Part shown: one piece after another, positions 48,006 through 51,798 of the stretch | How the letters are laid out: each line of letters begins with the position of its first letter | How positions within the stretch are numbered: position 1 is the stretch's first letter | DNA from: Acinetobacter lwoffii | GTDB taxonomy: Bacteria > Pseudomonadota > Gammaproteobacteria > Pseudomonadales > Moraxellaceae | Reading direction: 5' to 3' | DNA length: 51,798 nt | Assembly (NCBI RefSeq): GCF_024129735.1 | Contig: NZ_JAMXXK010000021.1 | Span: 1-51,798, forward strand | The notes under the pieces: generated by a model | Database searches by the model: none | What the model was told of the DNA's origin: nothing | Seen by the model: only the letters and a program-made list of their open reading frames with translations | Position numbers and translations under genes: made by a program

Positions 48006-49133
48006 TTAAACAGCAGTAATGGTGCCGAGGACGCGATAGCCAGCGGCACCAGTGACTGCAGGCAAGTTACCATTTAGCTGATTCATAAAACGCATGGCCA
48101 GCCAGGCAAAGGCAGTAGCTTCTACCCAAGTCGGACTGAGGCCCAGATCGGCGGTAGTCTGTACGCTCCATTCATGTTTGCGCAGGCGCCAGCGCAACTG
48201 CTCCAGTAAATGTGAGTTATAGGCACCGCCACCGCAAACAAAAACCTGTCCGGTATCCATGCCAGAGCGGTAAATGGCTTTTTTAATGGCACGGGTAGTG
48301 AGCTTTAATAAAGTCGCCTGTACATTTTCCGGAGTATCTTCCAGTTCATCGTATTGCAGGTCATTGCGCCAGTCAGCAATCTGTTCATCCAGCCATTCCA
48401 GGTTGAAATCTTCACGACCGGTACTTTTTGGAGGTTCTTTGGAGAAGAATTCGTGTGACTGCAAGCGATCAAGCAAACTGCGAATCGGGGTGCCATAGGC
48501 TGCCCAGTTACCATTTTCATCAAAAGGCTGACCGGTATAACGGGAACACCAAGCATCCATCAGGATATTGGCCGGTCCGGTATCAAAACCATACACCTCT
48601 TCAGGCTTGCCGGCAGGCAGCAGGCTGACATTCGCTATACCGCCCAGATTTAAAATTACCCGGTGAATGCTGTTATGCTGGAAAATATCCTGATGAAATG
48701 CTGGAACTAAAGGTGCTCCCTGACCACCTGCCGCCAGATCACGACGACGGAAATCTGAAATCACCGGAATCTGGGTAATTTCAGTAATGATGTTCGGGTC
48801 GCCAATTTGCAGGGTGAAGCCATGTTCAGGACGATGCCGGATAGTCTGGCCATGCGAGCCAATCGCCTTAATTCTGGATTTATCCAGGTTATTTTTTTCA
48901 ATCAACGTATTAATACCATGACCAATCATTTGTGCCAGTGCAACATCAGCCTTGCCCATGCGGTCAATTTCATTGTCATCCGGCAAGGTCAGTGCCATCA
49001 GCTCATCCCGAAGGTCAGGATCAAATGCCAAAGTGAGTGTGGCATGAAGCTGGAGTGGATCAAAAGAAGCAGCAACAATATCGACACCATCCATGCTCGT
49101 GCCGGTCATTACCCCAATATAGATCGCTGTCAT
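48006..49133 (-). CDS. anmK: AnmK, anhydro-N-acetylmuramic acid kinase
   Basis: A 375-residue sugar kinase that opens and phosphorylates 1,6-anhydroMurNAc released by lytic transglycosylases, giving MurNAc-6-phosphate. GVMTGTSMDGVDIV at the N-terminus is the phosphate-binding motif. IGSHGQTIRHRPEHGFTLQIGD, VILNLGGIANVSLLP, GFDTGPANILMDAW and VCGGGAYNSHLLEQL are typical of AnmK. The ATG at 49133 is used; the open frame to 49220 would overlap tyrS. It is divergent from tyrS, with 80 bp for both promoters. Confidence 0.96.
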   Translation of the reverse strand: MTAIYIGVMTGTSMDGVDIVAASFDPLQLHATLTLAFDPDLRDELMALTLPDDNEIDRMGKADVALAQMIGHGINTLIEKNNLDKSRIKAIGSHGQTIRHRPEHGFTLQIGDPNIITEITQIPVISDFRRRDLAAGGQGAPLVPAFHQDIFQHNSIHRVILNLGGIANVSLLPAGKPEEVYGFDTGPANILMDAWCSRYTGQPFDENGNWAAYGTPIRSLLDRLQSHEFFSKEPPKSTGREDFNLEWLDEQIADWRNDLQYDELEDTPENVQATLLKLTTRAIKKAIYRSGMDTGQVFVCGGGAYNSHLLEQLRWRLRKHEWSVQTTADLGLSPTWVEATAFAWLAMRFMNQLNGNLPAVTGAAGYRVLGTITAV

Positions 49134-49213
49134 GGTTATTCTTAAGCCTGCAATATGCTGAAAAAGTGTTAGTATATCGCACAAATTGAGTAACTGATGT
49201 ATTGGATTTTGTG

Positions 49214-50428
49214 ATGTCAAATTTCCTGCCGGCTGAAGAACAACTTGCCCTCATTCAACGAGGCACCCACGAAATTATTTCTGAAGAAGACCTTCTCAAG
49301 AAATTAAAATTGAATCGTCCATTAAAAATTAAAGCGGGTTTTGACCCGACTGCACCTGATTTGCACTTGGGCCACACAGTTCTTATTAATAAGTTAAAAG
49401 TATTCCAAGACTTGGGTCATGAAGTGTTGTTCCTAATTGGTGACTATACTGCGATGATCGGTGACCCAACCGGAAAAAGTGCTACACGTCCGCCATTGTC
49501 ACGTGAACAGGTTTTAGAGAACGCTAAAACATATCAAGAACAAGTATTTAAAATCCTTGATCCAAACAAAACCAAAGTGGTGTTTAACTCGGAGTGGTTT
49601 GCACAAAAAACTGCGGCTGATTTAATTCAATTGGCATCACAGCAAACGGTTGCACGTATGCTTGAGCGTGATGACTTCACCAAGCGTTATAACAATCAAC
49701 AACCGATCGCGATTCATGAATTTTTGTACCCATTGGTACAAGGCTATGACTCTGTTGCGTTGGAAGCAGATGTTGAATTGGGTGGTACAGACCAAACCTT
49801 TAACTTGTTGATGGGTCGTACCTTACAAGGTCGCTATAACCAAGAAGCTCAAGTCTGTATCACAGTGCCAATCCTTGAAGGTTTAGATGGCGTCAACAAG
49901 ATGTCTAAATCTTTAGGTAACTATATTGGTGTATTTGATGCACCGGGCGCGATGTACCAGAAAGTGCTCTCAATGCCGGATGCATTGATTGAGCGTTATT
50001 TTGATCTGCTGAGCTTCAAAACCATTGAAGAAATTCAGCAACTATTAAAAGAAGTGGCAGAAGGCCGTAATCCGCAAGAAGTCAAAAAGATTCTCGCGTT
50101 AGAGCTGGTCGAGCGTTTCCATGGTGCTGAAGCAGCTGCCAATGCACATAAAGGTGCAGGTAATATCATTACTGAAGGTGAATTGCCTGAAGGTACGCCT
50201 GAAGTGACCATTTCACGTGCTGAATTCGGTGGCGAAATCTTTATTACTTCAATTTTACGTGAAGCAGGCTTAACTAAAAATGCAGCACAAGCCAAAGATG
50301 CACTTGGTCGTGGTGCGGTAAAAGTGGACTGGAAGCCAGTTGATGCCTCTTTTTCTGTGAAAGAGAACGTGACTTTGATTATTCAAGCGAGTAAAAAATC
50401 CATCGCTAAAGTGACTTTTGTTGACTAA
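49214..50428 (+). CDS. tyrS: Tyrosyl-tRNA synthetase
   Basis: A 404-residue class I aminoacyl-tRNA synthetase. The HIGH-type motif appears as [13 protein letters not shown] and the second motif as KMSKS in [14 protein letters not shown]. The C-terminal S4 RNA-binding domain ([29 protein letters not shown]) follows. The spacing and the LGH form are those of the TyrZ-like TyrS group found in Acinetobacter and Pseudomonas. The ATG at 49214 ([10 protein letters not shown]) is the likely start; no strong ribosome-binding site is visible. Confidence 0.97.
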   Translation: MSNFLPAEEQLALIQRGTHEIISEEDLLKKLKLNRPLKIKAGFDPTAPDLHLGHTVLINKLKVFQDLGHEVLFLIGDYTAMIGDPTGKSATRPPLSREQVLENAKTYQEQVFKILDPNKTKVVFNSEWFAQKTAADLIQLASQQTVARMLERDDFTKRYNNQQPIAIHEFLYPLVQGYDSVALEADVELGGTDQTFNLLMGRTLQGRYNQEAQVCITVPILEGLDGVNKMSKSLGNYIGVFDAPGAMYQKVLSMPDALIERYFDLLSFKTIEEIQQLLKEVAEGRNPQEVKKILALELVERFHGAEAAANAHKGAGNIITEGELPEGTPEVTISRAEFGGEIFITSILREAGLTKNAAQAKDALGRGAVKVDWKPVDASFSVKENVTLIIQASKKSIAKVTFVD

Positions 50429-50451
50429 ATTTAGAGCTAAGTTATTGAAAT

Positions 50452-50477
50452 AAAAGCAGGCTTCGGCCTGCTTTTTT
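50452..50477 (+). terminator. Intrinsic terminator of tyrS
   Basis: The perfect stem AAGCAGG / CCTGCTT with a CTTCGG loop is followed by a T-run. Confidence 0.9.
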
Positions 50478-50657
50478 ATTGATGTCCTATATTCATAAAT
50501 CGAATAAGTAACTTCAAAAAAAACCCTATGAAAACAATAGGTAATTTTTTCCAAATTGCTTGCTTTTCATCTTTATTATGTATAGGATTTATTCATCTAG
50601 AGAATTCGTTTAGAGCATCTAGAGGGTAGTAAAAATAATAGTACTCCACAACTGAGA

Positions 50658-50683
50658 AGTCTCTTTTCCAAGAGGCTCTTTTT
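50658..50683 (+). terminator. Orphan terminator-like hairpin 1 downstream of tyrS
   Basis: AGTCTCTT (50658-50665) pairs with AAGAGGCT (50670-50677), one G-U pair, and five T residues follow. No ORF lies between this and the tyrS terminator, so any transcript ending here would be non-coding. Confidence 0.5.
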
Positions 50684-50704
50684 AAAAGCTTTAAAGCGAA
50701 TAAC

Positions 50705-50710
50705 TATAAT
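50705..50710 (+). promoter_or_regulatory. Possible -10 of a short transcript
   Basis: A perfect TATAAT with a weak -35 candidate TTTAAA (50681-50686) 18 bases upstream. It would start a transcript of about 65 bases ending at the next hairpin. Confidence 0.35.
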
Positions 50711-50744
50711 AATGACATAATGGATCGGGTAAAGATTCAATTCT

Positions 50745-50782
50745 AAGGAGGAGATTTTGGGAGAGATCTCTTCCTTTTTTAT
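50745..50782 (+). terminator. Orphan terminator-like hairpin 2, masking a strong Shine-Dalgarno
   Basis: AAGGAGGAGAT (50745-50755) pairs with ATCTCTTCCTT (50766-50776) over 11 bp with one G-U pair, and a T-run follows. The first arm is a near-perfect ribosome-binding site that leads only to a 17-codon frame from TTG 50757. The rest of the gap to 50957 holds nothing I can name. Confidence 0.55.
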
Positions 50783-50957
50783 TTATTCTGATTGCGTAAT
50801 CAAGATATAAATCTGCATGCCTACTCTTCTCGTTGAGCAACTAAACTTAAAATTAACTAGCAAATTGGGCTTAGGTGAATGACCTCTAAGAATGAGTTCA
50901 TTTCAATTGACTGTGAAAAAAGAGCAAAACATAAAAAATTAAAACAAAGGTGATTGA

Positions 50958-51230
50958 ATGTATCGCTATCCAACAGAAGATATTTTTGATGAACAGATCG
51001 ATTGCATTTTACGGTTCTTATTTGAATACCAGCCGGTCGAACAAAAACAGCAAATCTATAGATCTGTCTATACTTTATTTATGCAGCTTGATCTGGCCGC
51101 GCATTACTTTTTATTTTCCCTGATTGAAGAGCAGTTACCGCGACGCGCGAAATTATTCTTTGTTGCCGAGGATTATCAGGGTAAGAAAGACATGATTGTA
51201 GAAGTTATGCAACACTGGCTTGGACAGTAA
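50958..51230 (+). CDS. Small hypothetical protein next to the right rrn promoter
   Basis: A 90-residue soluble protein, MYRYPTEDIFDEQIDCILRF onward, with alternating aromatic and acidic residues and a helical middle (QLDLAAHYFLFSLIEEQL). I recognise no family. AAAGGTG precedes the ATG at a reasonable distance. It has no signal peptide or membrane helix and stands alone between tyrS and the rRNA promoter. The codon pattern looks like that of its neighbours. Confidence 0.7.
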   Translation: MYRYPTEDIFDEQIDCILRFLFEYQPVEQKQQIYRSVYTLFMQLDLAAHYFLFSLIEEQLPRRAKLFFVAEDYQGKKDMIVEVMQHWLGQ

Positions 51231-51691
51231 AAACAGGAAAAAGTCGCTTAATGCAAAATAACAGGCTTTATCTTCCATATATAAGTGATCTAAGCATGGT
51301 TTTGGGATTCGAAAACTAAAAAATGAATCCCTCTTCTATATAGCTGCCTAAGAATAGGCTTTTATAAAAGCTTTTTACGTAAAAAATAACTCATAAATTG
51401 AAGAGTCTAGGATTTAGATCGGTTTGTTGGATAAGGTAGGGGAATTTTGGTTTTCTTTTGACGACCTAATTTAAATAAAAGACAAGATTTCAAAGTCAAC
51501 AGGCTAAAAATACTGTTTTAAAGATTATTGTAATAGCTTTTAGGTCTAAATGGTTTTTCAGTTATAAAAATAAAATGACGTGTTTAGTGGGTTTATTGCA
51601 TAAAAACGCTTAAAAATTAGATAAAAAAGCGATTTTTCAGTAATTTTTGTAGAAAAAAAAGACATACGTGAAAAATATAGTGAATTGGGGG
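51231..51691. other. AT-rich region upstream of the right rrn promoter
   Basis: There is no credible gene. The last 100 bases (about 51590-51690) are very rich in A and T runs and probably act as an UP element for the rRNA promoter. Confidence 0.5.
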
Positions 51692-51719
51692 TTGCAATGA
51701 TTCTAAAATCCTCTAGAAT
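51692..51719 (+). promoter_or_regulatory. Right rrn-type sigma70 promoter
   Basis: -35 TTGCAA (51692-51697), a 16-bp spacer and -10 TAGAAT (51714-51719), then a short GC-containing discriminator and the conserved leader. It faces out of the window, away from oriC. Confidence 0.7.
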
Positions 51720-51724
51720 GCACC

Positions 51725-51798
51725 CATACCGACGAGATAGACGGAAACGAACGAAGCAGAATGGCGGAGTTGTTAAGTTTATCGAAGTCCAGCTTCTA
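51725..51798 (+). other. rRNA operon 5' leader (partial, runs off right end)
   Basis: This is the inverse of bases 1-74 with one internal mismatch (and a difference at the outermost base). It is interpreted as the transcribed leader of a second rRNA operon. The identity is inferred, because no mature rRNA sequence is present. Confidence 0.6.

Noticed and set aside
50818..50883. 21-codon ORF (MPTLLVEQLN...) after tyrS
   Set aside because: No ribosome-binding site and too short to support without conservation data.

Overview
The window is the replication-origin region of an Acinetobacter chromosome (Gammaproteobacteria, Moraxellaceae). The evidence is the gene order gyrB-recF-dnaN-dnaA / oriC / rpmH-rnpA-yidD-yidC-mnmE, three AdeT-family paralogues, and an intrinsic class D beta-lactamase that closely resembles, from memory, the OXA-134 family of A. 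lwoffii and A. schindleri. A lwoffii/schindleri-like species is therefore the best guess, but no database search was possible. Both ends carry nearly the same 73-bp sequence in opposite orientation, each behind a strong outward-facing promoter. I read these as the leaders of two rRNA operons pointing away from oriC, so the window is probably a whole contig bounded by rRNA repeats.

Layout, left to right. 0-3.5 kb: left rrn promoter, periplasmic cyclophilin, acetoacetate-decarboxylase-like protein, HSL-type esterase, basic lipoprotein. 3.5-4.4 kb: a non-coding stretch with minus-strand terminator hairpins and a likely small RNA. 4.4-9.5 kb: sigma32-controlled grpE and dnaK, the OXA beta-lactamase, a matrixin-like metalloprotease and a small hypothetical protein. 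9.5-13.5 kb: erpA and three tandem AdeT-family secreted solute-binding-like proteins. 13.7-17.1 kb: ABC-F ATPase YheS and a zinc alcohol dehydrogenase. 17.2-18.3 kb: AT-rich non-coding DNA with DnaA boxes. 18.3-29.4 kb: the oriC core with leftward replication genes and rightward ribosome, RNase P and membrane-insertion genes. 29.4-44 kb: transporters, dsbC-like, hpt, guaD, terC under a yybP-ykoY (Mn2+) riboswitch, sotB, paired small GNAT proteins, a BLUF photoreceptor, a second zinc dehydrogenase, mpl and membrane proteins. 44-51.8 kb: purEK, a 400-bp GAATTTAAA repeat field with DnaA boxes, mltB-type transglycosylase, anmK/tyrS, an orphan 90-residue protein, and the right rrn promoter.

Several parts act together. 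The origin has ten DnaA boxes, and two parS-like ParB sites flank it (inside recF and upstream of the dsbC-like gene). Two further non-coding clusters, at 17.6 kb and 46.1-46.5 kb, combine DnaA boxes with the same AT-rich motif seen in oriC; this is the least explained signal here. Cell-wall recycling (mpl, anmK, mltB), purine metabolism (hpt, guaD, purEK) and envelope protein folding (dsbC-like, ppi, yidC/yidD) are also represented. No CRISPR array, prophage, insertion sequence or tRNA gene was seen.
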